DNA of 64,000 nucleotides from an uncultured Oscillospiraceae bacterium. Lineage in GTDB: Bacteria; Bacillota; Clostridia; Oscillospirales; Oscillospiraceae. A program made the position numbers and the translations under genes. The notes beneath the pieces are model-generated. The model worked only from the letters and a program-made list of their open reading frames with translations. It had not been told where the DNA came from and did no database searches. Location: assembly GCA_910579775.1 (NCBI GenBank), contig CAJTUE010000001.1, positions 186,001 to 250,000 on the forward strand. The letters are read 5' to 3'. Shown piece by piece: positions 34,718 to 43,133 of this stretch. Position 1 is the stretch's first letter; each line of letters opens with the position of its first letter.

Positions 34718-35887
34718 ATGGACTACGCCAAGGAATCGCTGAAGCTGCACTATCAATGGAAGGGCAAGCTGTCCATTGTGCCCAAAATGGCGGTGGAGAG
34801 CAGGGAAGACCTGTCTCTGGCCTACACGCCGGGAGTGGCCCAGCCCTGCCTGGAGATCCAGAAAAACCCGGAGCTGTCCTTTGAGCTGACCGGCCGGTGG
34901 AACACCGTGGCGGTGGTCACCGACGGCTCGGCGGTGCTGGGCCTGGGGGACATTGGTCCCGAGGCGGGGATGCCGGTCATGGAGGGCAAGTGCGTCCTTT
35001 TTAAGGCATTCGGCGGCGTGGACGCCATCCCCCTGTGCGTTAACACCCAGGACGTGGACGAGATCGTGGACACGGTGGCCCGGCTCCAGGGTTCCTTCGG
35101 CGGGGTGAATCTGGAGGATATCGCCGCCCCGCGGTGCTTTGAGATCGAGCGCAAGCTCCAGGAGCGGTGTTCCATCCCCATCTTTCACGACGACCAGCAC
35201 GGCACCGCCATCGTAGTGGCGGCGGCCCTTTTGAACGCCCTGAAGGTAACAGGAAAGAAGATGGAGGACGTCACCGCCGTCTTTTCCGGCGCGGGGGCGG
35301 CGGGCACCGCCATCTGCAAGCTTCTCCAGTCCATGGGCCTGGGGGACGCCATCGTCTGTGACCGGAAGGGGGCCATCTACGCGGGCCGGGAGGACCTGAA
35401 TCCCGCCAAGGCGGAGCTGGCTGCCCACACCAACAAGACGGGGAGGGAGGGGACCCTGGCCGACGTACTCAAGGGCGCGGACGTGTTCATCGGCGTTTCC
35501 GCCCCCGGCACAGTGACGGAGGAAATGGTGAAGTCCATGGACAAGGACCCCATTTTGTTCCCCATGGCCAACCCGGTGCCCGAGATCATGCCCGACCTGG
35601 CCCATGCCGCCGGGGCGGCGGTGGTGGGCACGGGGCGCAGTGACTTCCCCAACCAGATCAACAACGTTCTGGCCTTCCCCGGGGTGTTCCGGGGCGCGCT
35701 GGACGCCCGGGCCTCGGTCATCAACGAGGCCATGAAGCACGCCGCCGCCCAGGCGCTGGCGGACCTGGTGGGGGACAGGCTGTCCAAGGATATGATCCTG
35801 CCCCTGCCCTTTGACCCGGCGGTGTGCCCCGCCGTGGCTTCCGCCGTGGCTCAGGCCGCCCGGGACACCGGCGTGGTGCGGATTTAA
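34718..35887 (+). CDS. NAD(P)-dependent malic enzyme
   Basis: A 389-residue short-form bacterial malic enzyme that oxidatively decarboxylates malate to pyruvate and CO2. Visible landmarks are AYTPGVAQPC near residue 35, GLGDIGPEAGMPVMEGK near 77-93, the metal-site motif FHDDQHGTAIV near 156 and the nucleotide-binding loop FSGAGAAGTAICKLL near 190. There is no C-terminal phosphotransacetylase domain, unlike MaeB of enterobacteria. AAGGAGG at 34703-34709 fixes the ATG. Coenzyme preference cannot be read with confidence. It may feed pyruvate to the pyruvate:ferredoxin oxidoreductase encoded later in the window. Confidence 0.93.
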   Translation: MDYAKESLKLHYQWKGKLSIVPKMAVESREDLSLAYTPGVAQPCLEIQKNPELSFELTGRWNTVAVVTDGSAVLGLGDIGPEAGMPVMEGKCVLFKAFGGVDAIPLCVNTQDVDEIVDTVARLQGSFGGVNLEDIAAPRCFEIERKLQERCSIPIFHDDQHGTAIVVAAALLNALKVTGKKMEDVTAVFSGAGAAGTAICKLLQSMGLGDAIVCDRKGAIYAGREDLNPAKAELAAHTNKTGREGTLADVLKGADVFIGVSAPGTVTEEMVKSMDKDPILFPMANPVPEIMPDLAHAAGAAVVGTGRSDFPNQINNVLAFPGVFRGALDARASVINEAMKHAAAQALADLVGDRLSKDMILPLPFDPAVCPAVASAVAQAARDTGVVRI

Positions 35888-35909
35888 TTTACTTTTAAGA
35901 AAACCTAAA

Positions 35910-35938
35910 TTCCTTTTTGTCTGTTTGGGGGCTATACT
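35910..35938 (+). promoter_or_regulatory. Possible promoter of the DUF4342/two-component operon
   Basis: A good -10 TATACT (35933-35938) with only a weak -35 (TTCCTT, 35910-35915) at 17 bp. The region from 35884 to 35930 is AT-rich. A weak -35 fits an activator-dependent promoter, possibly the operon's own response regulator; this is inference. Confidence 0.4.
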
Positions 35939-35963
35939 GAAGGCAACGACAGGAGGGATGCCC

Positions 35964-36506
35964 ATGGAACGTCAGGAGAAGATACTGCGGCTGTCGGAGC
36001 GCATGAAGGTGAGTCTGGAGGAGGCCGCGAGAGCCTTGGACGAGGCCGGGGGCGATCTGCTGGACGCGGCGCTGCTGCTGGAGCGGGACAAGGACGCGGG
36101 AGAGCGGGTGGTCCACATCCATTCCACCGCCGCCAACGCCGTAGCGGCCACGGCGGCCGCCGCCTCTCAGGAGGCGGCGAAGGGACCCTCCACCGAGAAG
36201 AAGGTCAAGGAGATCCTCGGCGCCGTGATCGAGGGGCTGTTTACCCATCCCATCCTCAACGGCGTGGTGCTGGAATATAAGGGCAAGCGGCTGGCGGTGA
36301 TCCCCGCGGGCATTCTGCTGGCCCTGCTTTTGGTGCGCTGGTGGATCCTTCCCGGCCTGACGGCGGTAGGCCTGCTGGTGGGGTGGAAGTTTACCTGGAG
36401 CGGCCCCCAGTGGGGCAACGCCGCCCTCAACGAGGTGTGGGGAACGCTGGAGAACACCGTAGAGCGCTGGCGGGAGAAGATGAAGAGCGACCGGCCCCAC
36501 GGCTGA
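35964..36506 (+). CDS. DUF4342-like protein: UBA-like helices plus membrane segment
   Basis: A 180-residue protein of unknown function. Residues 1-45 form a UBA-like three-helix segment (SLEEAARALDEAGGDLLDAA) of the kind found in DUF4342 and elongation factor Ts. An Ala-rich linker (50-80), a short KKVKEILGAVIEGLF region and YKGKRLAVIPAGILLALLLV follow. Hydrophobic residues 112-140 make one or two membrane helices, and the tail is basic. The ATG at 35964 lies six bases after AGGAGGG; an ATG at 35958 is too close to it. It is the first gene of an operon with a response regulator (15 bases later) and a histidine kinase, so it may modulate that system. Confidence 0.75.
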   Translation: MERQEKILRLSERMKVSLEEAARALDEAGGDLLDAALLLERDKDAGERVVHIHSTAANAVAATAAAASQEAAKGPSTEKKVKEILGAVIEGLFTHPILNGVVLEYKGKRLAVIPAGILLALLLVRWWILPGLTAVGLLVGWKFTWSGPQWGNAALNEVWGTLENTVERWREKMKSDRPHG

Positions 36507-36521
36507 TAGGAGGGAAAGGAC

Positions 36522-37214
36522 GTGGCTGAGCGTATTTTGCTGGTGGAGGACGAGGAGAAGCTGGCCCGGATGGTAGAGCTGGAGCTTCAGTATGAGGGCT
36601 ACCAGGTGGACAAGGCCTTTGACGGTCCCTCCGGCCTGGAAAAGGCCCTCAGCGGGAAATTCCAGTTGGTCCTGCTGGATGTGATGCTCCCCGGCATGTC
36701 GGGGATGGAGGTCCTGCGCCGTCTGCGTAAGGAGAGCCAGGTGCCCGTCATTATGCTCACCGCCCGGGACGCGGTGATGGACAAGGTTTCCGGCCTGGAT
36801 CTGGGAGCCAACGACTATATCACCAAGCCCTTTGCCATTGAAGAACTGCTGGCGCGCATCCGCGCTGCCTTCCGGGTCACCGCCAGATCCCCGGAGACGG
36901 AGGAGACCGAGACGCTGAGGGTGGGTCCCCTGACCTTGGAGCCGGACAGCCGCCAGGTGACGGTGAAGGGGGAGCGGGTGGAGTTGACCCGCAAGGAGTT
37001 CGACCTGCTGGAATACCTGCTGCGTAACAAGGGGAAGGTGGTTACCCGGGACGCCCTGCTGGACCATGTGTGGGGCTTTGACTTTGTGGGGGAGACCAAC
37101 GCCGTGGACGTGTATATCCGCTTCCTGCGCACCAAGCTGGATGAAAAATTCGACTTGAAGCTCATCCGCACCGTAAGAGGGGTGGGGTATGTAATAGAGG
37201 AAACGGAAGGGTGA
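36522..37214 (+). CDS. OmpR/PhoB family response regulator
   Basis: A 230-residue two-domain regulator. The receiver domain (1-120) has the acidic pair E9/D10, phospho-acceptor D53 (LLDVMLPG), T80 and K102 (ITKPF). The winged-helix DNA-binding domain (about 130-228) shows LTRKEFDLLEYLLRNKGKVV and a final TVRGVGYV hairpin typical of OmpR regulators. It starts with GTG behind GGAGGGAAAGGA. The histidine kinase follows directly and is its likely phosphodonor. The stimulus is unknown. Confidence 0.94.
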   Translation: MAERILLVEDEEKLARMVELELQYEGYQVDKAFDGPSGLEKALSGKFQLVLLDVMLPGMSGMEVLRRLRKESQVPVIMLTARDAVMDKVSGLDLGANDYITKPFAIEELLARIRAAFRVTARSPETEETETLRVGPLTLEPDSRQVTVKGERVELTRKEFDLLEYLLRNKGKVVTRDALLDHVWGFDFVGETNAVDVYIRFLRTKLDEKFDLKLIRTVRGVGYVIEETEG

Positions 37215-37234
37215 CCAGCAAGGAGGTGGACCCT

Positions 37235-38368
37235 GTGGCAGAGGGAAAAAAGAAGTCCCACTCCCTGGCTCAAAAACTGAATCTGCGTCTTACCCTGCGG
37301 CAGCTGCGTCTGTTCGCGCTGGTGGATCTGGCGGTGTTCCTCTTTGCCCGCTTTGCCCTGCATATCTCCCTGACCATGCGGGAACTGGCCCATGTGCTGC
37401 TCCTCACCCTGGGGGCGGAGCTGCTACTGTTGCTGTTTGGGGTGGCCCAGAACGCGGGACTGATCAAAAAGACCCTCCAGCCGCTCACCGACCTCACCGC
37501 CGCCACTCAGGTGGCCGCCGCCCGCACCGCCGCCCCGAGGCTTGATCCGGAACAGCTCAGCGACCTGGCCGACCGTCTGGAGCGCATCGACGCCGCCGGT
37601 CTGGACACCCGCCTTCCTGTGGCGGAAAACGCGGAGCTGAAGGAGCTTACCGAGGCCATCAACGCCATGCTGGCGCGGCTGGACGCGGCCTACGCCGCTC
37701 AGATCAAATTTGTGGACCACGCCAGCCACGAGCTGCGCACCCCCATCGCCGTGATCCAGGGCTACGCCAACCTGCTTAACCGCTGGGGCAAGGACGATCC
37801 CGCCGCCCGCCAGGAGGCCATCGACGCCATCATCGCGGAGGGGGAGGCCATGAAGAACCTGGTGGAGCAGTTGCTGTTCCTGGCCCGGGGGGACAACCAC
37901 ACCATGAAGGTCAAGCCCGAGCGGCTGGACGCCACTGAGGTGGCCGCCCAGGTACTCAAGGAGACCGCCATGGTGGACCAGACCCACCCCCTCTCCGCCG
38001 ACTGGGACGGCGCGGTCATGCTCACCGCCGATCCCGACCTTTTGAAGGAGTGCCTGCGTATTTTGGTGGACAACGCCGTGAAATACACCCCCGAGGGAGG
38101 ACGCATCACCCTCAAGATCCGCCAGGACGAAAGCGCCGCCCGTCTGGAGGTGCTGGACGAGGGCGTGGGAGTGGCCGGGGAGGACCTGCCCCACGTGTTT
38201 GACCGGTTCTACCGGGCCGACGCTTCACGTGCCCGCCAGACGGGAGGCTCGGGGCTGGGCCTGTCCATCGCCGAGCGCATCGCCCGCTGTCATAATGGCC
38301 ACCTGGAGGTCACCTCCGCCCCCGGCATCGGATCAAAATTCACCCTGGTCCTGCCTCTGGCGGCGTGA
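37235..38368 (+). CDS. Membrane sensor histidine kinase
   Basis: A 377-residue kinase paired with the preceding regulator. Two membrane helices lie near residues 25-70 (FALVDLAVFLFARFALHI and VLLLTLGAELLLLLFGVA) with only a short loop between, so it has almost no extracellular sensor domain and may sense the membrane or a partner protein. A HAMP-like linker follows. The phospho-acceptor is H165 in DHASHELRTP, and the ATP-binding domain shows DNAVKYTPEGG, DEGVGV and GGSGLGLSIAE. I chose the GTG at 37235, eight bases after AAGGAGG; an alternative GTG at 37211 would overlap the regulator gene. Confidence 0.92.
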   Translation: MAEGKKKSHSLAQKLNLRLTLRQLRLFALVDLAVFLFARFALHISLTMRELAHVLLLTLGAELLLLLFGVAQNAGLIKKTLQPLTDLTAATQVAAARTAAPRLDPEQLSDLADRLERIDAAGLDTRLPVAENAELKELTEAINAMLARLDAAYAAQIKFVDHASHELRTPIAVIQGYANLLNRWGKDDPAARQEAIDAIIAEGEAMKNLVEQLLFLARGDNHTMKVKPERLDATEVAAQVLKETAMVDQTHPLSADWDGAVMLTADPDLLKECLRILVDNAVKYTPEGGRITLKIRQDESAARLEVLDEGVGVAGEDLPHVFDRFYRADASRARQTGGSGLGLSIAERIARCHNGHLEVTSAPGIGSKFTLVLPLAA

Positions 38369-38383
38369 CAAGGAAACAAAATA

Positions 38384-38430
38384 GCACAAGGGCCGCTTCC
38401 GTAGGGAAGCGGCCCTTGTGCTTGTTTGTT
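38384..38430. terminator. Strong bidirectional terminator
   Basis: GCACAAGGGCCGCTTCC pairs perfectly over 17 bp with its complement around GTAG. It is followed by TTGTTTGTT on the + strand and by TATTTTGTTT on the - strand, so it can end both the kinase operon and the facing NifU-like/GGGtGRT operon. Confidence 0.88.
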
Positions 38431-38486
38431 CGGCGAATTGTCACGCTCGGATTGGACACGCTGGCGACCACGCTTCCCTCTGTCTC

Positions 38487-38528
38487 GGGCCAAATCGCGG
38501 CGGCTACGCCGCCTTACTAATTCGGCCC
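38487..38528. repeat. REP-like palindrome in a gene-free gap
   Basis: An inner GGCGGC-TAC-GCCGCC hairpin (38499-38513) is enclosed by GGGCCAAAT and ATTCGGCCC with one mismatch. It lies downstream of two convergent operons, the usual setting of short palindromic extragenic repeats. Nothing else is seen between 38431 and 38576. Confidence 0.5.
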
Positions 38529-38576
38529 TCGCTCTGGTCCATCGTGGTCTGCGTGTCTATCCTCGCGCTTCGATTC

Positions 38577-39575
38577 TTACTTCTGAGACTCCGCCACAGC
38601 CACGGCCACGGCGACGGTGGCGCCCACCATGGGGTTGTTGCCCATGCCCAGGAAGCCCATCATCTCCACGTGAGCGGGGACGGAGCTGGACCCAGCGAAC
38701 TGGGCGTCGGAGTGCATGCGGCCCATGGTGTCGGTCATGCCGTAGCTGGCGGGGCCGGCGGCCATGTTGTCGGGGTGGAGGGTGCGGCCCGTGCCGCCGC
38801 CGGAGGCCACGGAGAAGTACTTCTTGCCCTTCTCCACGCACTCCTTCTTATAGGTGCCCGCCACGGGGTGCTGGAAGCGGGTGGGGTTGGTGGAGTTGCC
38901 GGTGATGGAAACGTCCACGCCCTCGTGCCACATGATGGCCACGCCCTCGCGCACGTCGTCGGCGCCAAAGCAACGCACGTTGGCGCGCTCGCCGTCGGAG
39001 TAGGGGGTCTCCTTGACTACCTTCAGCTCGCCGGAGTAGTAGTCGAACTGGGTCTGGACGTAGGTGAAGCCGTTGATTCGGCTGATGATCTGGGCGGCGT
39101 CCTTGCCCAGGCCATTGAGGATGACCCGCAGGGGGGTCTTGCGGGACTTGTTGGCGTTGCGGACGATGCCGATGGCGCCCTCGGCGGCGGCAAAGGACTC
39201 GTGCCCGGCCAGGAAAGCAAAGCACTCGGTCTCGTCCCGCAGGAGCATCGCGCCCAGATTGCCGTGGCCGATGCCTACCTTGCGGTCCTCGGCCACGGAG
39301 CCGTCGATACAGAAGGCCTGGAGGCCCTCGCCGATGCACTCGGCGGCCTCGGCGGCAGTCTTGACGCCCTTCTTCAGGGCGATAGCCGCCCCCACGCAGT
39401 AAGCCCAGCAGGCGTTCTCGAAGCAGATGGGCTGGATGCCCTTGACGATCTCATAGGGGTCAAAGCCAGCGGCCTTACAAATCTCGCGGCTTTCCTCCAC
39501 GCTCTTGATCCCGTACTGCGCCAGCACGCCGTTGATCTTGTCGATGCGGCGCTCATAACTTTCAAACAAAGCCAT
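38577..39575 (-). CDS. GGGtGRT family protein
   Basis: The 332-residue protein contains the signature that names its family, GGGTGRTLHPDNMA, near residue 275, and a Gly/Met-rich end (MMGFLGMGNNPMVGATVAVA). Other notable segments are CFENACWAYCVGAAIALKKG near 51-70, with three cysteines, and GIGHGNLGAMLLRDETECF. No signal peptide or membrane helix is present. The biochemical role of this family is not known to me. The consistent partner here is an upstream NifU-like scaffold protein, 21 bases away, so an iron-sulfur or metal-related role is plausible. AAAAGGAGG precedes the ATG. Confidence 0.8.
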   Translation of the reverse strand: MALFESYERRIDKINGVLAQYGIKSVEESREICKAAGFDPYEIVKGIQPICFENACWAYCVGAAIALKKGVKTAAEAAECIGEGLQAFCIDGSVAEDRKVGIGHGNLGAMLLRDETECFAFLAGHESFAAAEGAIGIVRNANKSRKTPLRVILNGLGKDAAQIISRINGFTYVQTQFDYYSGELKVVKETPYSDGERANVRCFGADDVREGVAIMWHEGVDVSITGNSTNPTRFQHPVAGTYKKECVEKGKKYFSVASGGGTGRTLHPDNMAAGPASYGMTDTMGRMHSDAQFAGSSSVPAHVEMMGFLGMGNNPMVGATVAVAVAVAESQK

Positions 39576-39596
39576 TATTCCATACCTCCTTTTCTC

Positions 39597-40289
39597 TTAC
39601 TGCTTGCGGGGGTCAATGTAAGAATCGGCGTTCTCGAACTGGCCGTAATGACCCTGGGCCTTCTTAAGGGCCTCGCCGGGCTCGGCGCCACCCTTGATGA
39701 AGTCCATCATCTTGCCCAGATTGACGAACTCATAGCCGATGATCTCCTTGTCCTTGTTGAGGGCGATGCGGGTGACGTAGCCCTCGGCCATCTCCATGTA
39801 GCGCGGGCCCTTGGCCTTGGAGGCAAACATGGTGCCGATCTGGGAACGCAGGCCCTTGCCCAGGTCCTCCAGAGAGGCGCCGATGGGCAGGCCACCCTCA
39901 GAGAAAGCGGTCTGGGTACGGCCGTAAACGATCTGGAGGAACAGCTCACGCATGGCGGTGTTGATAGCGTCGCACACCAGGTCGGTGTTCAGAGCCTCCA
40001 AAAGGGTCTTGCCGATGAGGATCTCGCTGGCCATGGCGGCGGAGTGGGTCATGCCCGAGCAGCCCAGGGTCTCCACCAGGGCCTCCTCAATAATGCCGTC
40101 CTTGACGTTAAGGGTCAGCTTGCACGCGCCCTGCTGGGGGGCGCACCAGCCCACACCGTGGGTGAGGCCGGAGATATCGCGGATCTCCTTGGCCTGGACC
40201 CACTTGCCCTCCTCGGGGATGGGAGCGGGACCGTGGTATGCGCCCTTAGCGACGGGGCACATATTCTGCACTTCCGAAGAATAGATCAT
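39597..40289 (-). CDS. NifU-like iron-sulfur cluster scaffold protein
   Basis: A 230-residue protein with an IscU/NifU_N-like fold over roughly residues 40-150. Scaffold-type cysteines appear in WCAPQQGACKLTLNV and in ETLGCSGMTHSAAMAS, and another cysteine in TDLVCDAINTA could be the third ligand. The acidic residue that follows the first IscU cysteine is missing (ACKL instead of ACGD). The C-terminal 80 residues are specific to this subgroup. The ATG at 40289 follows AAGGAGG; an upstream in-frame extension has no ribosome site. It is the first gene of a two-gene operon with the GGGtGRT protein. No cysteine desulfurase is next to it. Confidence 0.82.
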   Translation of the reverse strand: MIYSSEVQNMCPVAKGAYHGPAPIPEEGKWVQAKEIRDISGLTHGVGWCAPQQGACKLTLNVKDGIIEEALVETLGCSGMTHSAAMASEILIGKTLLEALNTDLVCDAINTAMRELFLQIVYGRTQTAFSEGGLPIGASLEDLGKGLRSQIGTMFASKAKGPRYMEMAEGYVTRIALNKDKEIIGYEFVNLGKMMDFIKGGAEPGEALKKAQGHYGQFENADSYIDPRKQ

Positions 40290-40347
40290 TGTGTTTCCTC
40301 CTTCTACCTTTTTTGAACTGCTGGGGAAAGGTTTGATCACAGGTCAT

Positions 40348-40376
40348 ATTATACGTTACTCTCACCAAAATGTAAA
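40348..40376 (-). promoter_or_regulatory. Promoter of the NifU-like/GGGtGRT operon
   Basis: On the - strand: TTTACA (40376-40371), 17-bp spacer and perfect TATAAT (40353-40348). The start codon lies about 60 bases further. Confidence 0.85.
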
Positions 40377-40444
40377 GGGTTTTCCGCTGGCAGAATGGTA
40401 ATTTTTTCGCAAAGCTGGAAGGGGGTGGACCGAAAAAGAAGCTC

Positions 40445-40473
40445 TTGTTTCTTGCGCCTGACTTTGGTATAAT
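40445..40473 (+). promoter_or_regulatory. Promoter of gdpP
   Basis: TTGTTT (40445-40450), 17-bp spacer and TATAAT (40468-40473) with an extended -10 (TGGTATAAT). It probably drives gdpP-rplI-dnaB-tilS-hpt-ftsH, in which I see no internal strong promoter. Confidence 0.75.
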
Positions 40474-40527
40474 ATCCCGTGTATACTCTTTTCCCAAGCT
40501 AGCGCAGCCTCCGGGAGGTGGAGCACC

Positions 40528-42525
40528 GTGAAAAAAAACAAGACCCATGTCTTTGATACCGGCTTTCGGCTGTCCTTTGTGCTGCTGGCCGTCTTTGCTA
40601 TTATCACCGCGCTTTTGAAGGAATACGCCCTGGCGGTGGCGGAGGGCGCCGCGGCGGCTCTCTGCTATCTGGGGTTTTTGCGCCACAACCGCCGCCGCCA
40701 GAAGGCGCTGGCGAAATTCATGAACTCCCTCACCGGGGATATGGACGTGGCGGCTAAGGACGCCATGGTCAACTCCCCGCTGCCTATGGTCATCTTCCGG
40801 CCCGAGTCGGGGGAGATCATCTGGACCAACGACCGCTTCCTCCACCTCACCGGCCGCAAGGAGCATCTGTTTGACACCCGGCTGGACGGCCTGGTGGAGG
40901 ATTTCCCCATCCGCTGGCTCATGGAGGGGAAGGCGGTCTGTCCCCAGGAGGTCCGTCTGGGCCTGCGCCGCTTCCAGGTCTACGGCCACCTGGTGCGCAC
41001 CGACGAGCTCAGCCGCTCCAGCGGCTATCTGGCCACCACCTACTGGGTGGATGTGACCGAGCTGGCCAAGGCGCGAGACGCCTTTGTCAATACCCGCCCT
41101 GTGGTGGCTCTGCTGGTGCTGGACAACTACGACGAGGTCCTAAAGCCCATGTCCGACTCCGCCCGCAGCGCGCTTTTGAGCGAGATCAACAACCGCATGG
41201 ATGCCTGGGTGGCCGGGTCGGGCGGCCTCTTCTGCCGGGTGGACCGGGACCGCTATCTCTTTGTGTTTGAGGAGCGGTATCTCCAGGACTATATGGACGC
41301 AAAGTTCTCTATTCTGGACGAGGTGCGCCAGGCGCCCTGTGCCGAGGGCGGGCCGGTGACCCTCTCCATCGGCCTGGGCCGGGGGGCGGACACCTTTGAC
41401 GAGCTTTACCACTATGCCTCCCTGTCGGTGGAGATGGCCTTGTCACGGGGCGGTGACCAAGCCGTTGTGCGCAACAAGGTCGGGTTCGAGTTTTACGGAG
41501 GCCACACCAAGGAGCTGGAGAAGCGCACCAAGGTGAAGAGCCGGGTCATGGCAAATGCCCTCCGGGCGTTGGTGACCGACTCCAACGCTGTGATGGTCAT
41601 GGGTCATAAGATGGCGGACATGGACGCGGTAGGGGCCGCCGCCGGGGTGTGCGCCCTGTGCCGCAAGCTCAACGTGCCCTGTTATGTTATTAAGGAGGCC
41701 GCTCAGACGCCGGGGCAGGCGATGGTAGAGCGGCTGTCCGGTCAGGAGTATTACAAGACCCGCTTCATCAATCCCCAGGAGGCCCTGGTGGCGGCGGATT
41801 CCTCCACCTTGCTGGTGGTGGTGGACACCAACCGTCCCGACCAGGTGATCTCCGGTGAGCTGCTGGAGGCATGCACCAAGGTGGCGGTCATCGACCACCA
41901 CCGCCGGGCAGCGGAGTATATCGAGGGGGCGGCCCTCAACTTCCACGAGCCCTTCGCCTCCTCCGCCTGTGAGTTGGTCACCGAACTGCTGCAATACCAG
42001 CTGGACTCCGCCGATCTCTTTCGGGTGGAAGCGGAGGCCCTGCTGGGCGGCGTGATGCTGGACACGAAAAACTTTACCATGCGCACCGGCGGGCGCACCT
42101 TCGAGGCCGCGGCCTTTCTGCGCCGGGCGGGGGCGGACACCGCCGAGGTGAAAAAGCTCTTCCAGACCGATCTCTCGGGCACCATCGCCAAGTATGACCT
42201 CATCCGCAACGCCACCCTCTACCGGGAGGGGGTAGCGCTGGCGGCGGCGGACCACAGCGTGGGCCGTGTCACCGCCTCTCAGGCCGCCGACGAGCTGCTC
42301 AACATTTCGGGGATCGACTGCTCATTTGTGGTCTATGCGGGGGAGAACGGCGTGTCCATGATCTCCGCCCGGAGCAACGGCAGCACCAACGTCCAGGTCA
42401 TTCTGGAGACGCTGGGCGGTGGCGGCAACGCCGCCGTGGCCGGGGCGCAGCTCCCCGGCTGCACGGTGGACGAGGTGGTGGGGATGCTGAAGATCGCCAT
42501 CGACCGCTATTTTGAGGAAAATTAA
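40528..42525 (+). CDS. gdpP: Cyclic-di-AMP phosphodiesterase (GdpP/DhhP-like, DHH family)
   Basis: A 665-residue protein with the full GdpP layout. Two membrane helices lie near residues 12-50, a PAS domain near 80-170 (MVIFRPESGEIIWTNDRFL) and a degenerate GGDEF domain near 175-305. The DHH-DHHA1 hydrolase domain (about 340-660) shows MGHKMADMDAVG near 358, VVVDTNRPD, the DHH motif VIDHHRR near 455 and GGGGNAAVAGAQ near the end. GdpP hydrolyses c-di-AMP to pApA and so affects wall and potassium homeostasis. It starts with GTG after GGGAGGTGGAG. gdpP-rplI-dnaB is a conserved order in Firmicutes. Confidence 0.95.
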   Translation: MKKNKTHVFDTGFRLSFVLLAVFAIITALLKEYALAVAEGAAAALCYLGFLRHNRRRQKALAKFMNSLTGDMDVAAKDAMVNSPLPMVIFRPESGEIIWTNDRFLHLTGRKEHLFDTRLDGLVEDFPIRWLMEGKAVCPQEVRLGLRRFQVYGHLVRTDELSRSSGYLATTYWVDVTELAKARDAFVNTRPVVALLVLDNYDEVLKPMSDSARSALLSEINNRMDAWVAGSGGLFCRVDRDRYLFVFEERYLQDYMDAKFSILDEVRQAPCAEGGPVTLSIGLGRGADTFDELYHYASLSVEMALSRGGDQAVVRNKVGFEFYGGHTKELEKRTKVKSRVMANALRALVTDSNAVMVMGHKMADMDAVGAAAGVCALCRKLNVPCYVIKEAAQTPGQAMVERLSGQEYYKTRFINPQEALVAADSSTLLVVVDTNRPDQVISGELLEACTKVAVIDHHRRAAEYIEGAALNFHEPFASSACELVTELLQYQLDSADLFRVEAEALLGGVMLDTKNFTMRTGGRTFEAAAFLRRAGADTAEVKKLFQTDLSGTIAKYDLIRNATLYREGVALAAADHSVGRVTASQAADELLNISGIDCSFVVYAGENGVSMISARSNGSTNVQVILETLGGGGNAAVAGAQLPGCTVDEVVGMLKIAIDRYFEEN

Positions 42526-42557
42526 AAGCAATTCAAGCATAAAAGGAGCGAACCACC

Positions 42558-43004
42558 ATGAAAGTCATTCTCCAGCAGGACGTGAAGGGCCAGGGCAAGA
42601 AGGGCCAGCTCATCGAAGCCAGCGACGGCTACGCCCGCAATTTCCTTCTTCCCCGCAAGCTGGCGGTGGAGGCCACCGCCGACAACCTCAACAAGATGAA
42701 GAAGCAGGACGAGGCCAAGCGGGAGCGGGAGGCCGCCGAGAAGGCGGAGGCCCAGGCGCTGGCCGCGCGGCTGGAGTCCATTCAGGTCATCATCCGCGCC
42801 AAGGCCGGGGCGGGGGGCAAGCTCTTCGGCTCGGTCACCGGCAAGGACGTGTCCGAGGCCCTCAAGGCCCAGCACGGCGTAGACATCAACAAGACCAAGA
42901 TCGTCCAGGACGACCCCATCAAGTCCTTCGGCAGCTTTGAGCTGAAGTGCAAGCTGGGCTATGAGGTCTCCGGCGTGATCCACGTGGTCGTGACCGAGGC
43001 GTGA
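42558..43004 (+). CDS. rplI: Ribosomal protein L9
   Basis: A 148-residue large-subunit protein of standard length. It starts with the L9 signature (VKGQGKKGQLIEASDGYARN and FLLPRKLAVEAT), has the central charged helix, and ends with the C-terminal domain that contains KLFGSVTGKDVSEAL. It binds 23S rRNA at the base of the L1 stalk. AAAAGGAGCG at 42540-42549 is the ribosome site. It lies between gdpP and dnaB in the conserved order. The 3' gap to dnaB is unusually rich in hairpins. Confidence 0.98.
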   Translation: MKVILQQDVKGQGKKGQLIEASDGYARNFLLPRKLAVEATADNLNKMKKQDEAKREREAAEKAEAQALAARLESIQVIIRAKAGAGGKLFGSVTGKDVSEALKAQHGVDINKTKIVQDDPIKSFGSFELKCKLGYEVSGVIHVVVTEA

Positions 43005-43011
43005 GAAAGCA

Positions 43012-43040
43012 GCGGAGGGCGGGCTTTGCCCGCCCGAGCA
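43012..43040. repeat. 29-bp direct repeat, copy 1 (hairpin)
   Basis: An exact copy of 43131-43159. Each copy contains GGGCGGGC and GCCCGCCC separated by TTT, so each forms a tight hairpin. It starts eight bases after the rplI stop and could help end or stabilise the message, but no T run follows. Confidence 0.8.
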
Positions 43041-43102
43041 AGGAACCCCTCCAAGAGAACATCCGGAGGGCACCCGCGGGAGCGGGGACGCGCCGGCAGG
43101 CG

Positions 43103-43133
43103 CGCAAATTTCGCGCATAGCGCGGAATTTGCG
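43103..43133. repeat. Long imperfect hairpin between rplI and dnaB
   Basis: CGCAAATT-T-CGCGC pairs with GCGCG-G-AATTTGCG around ATA (14 bp counting one wobble). It runs into the second 29-bp repeat copy. CGCGCC-GGCA-GGCGCG lies just upstream at 43089-43104. Confidence 0.7.

Noticed and set aside
38418..40316. 632-codon + strand open frame opposite the NifU-like and GGGtGRT genes
   Set aside because: It is a shadow frame that spans the gap between two clear genes and runs through a terminator and a palindrome.
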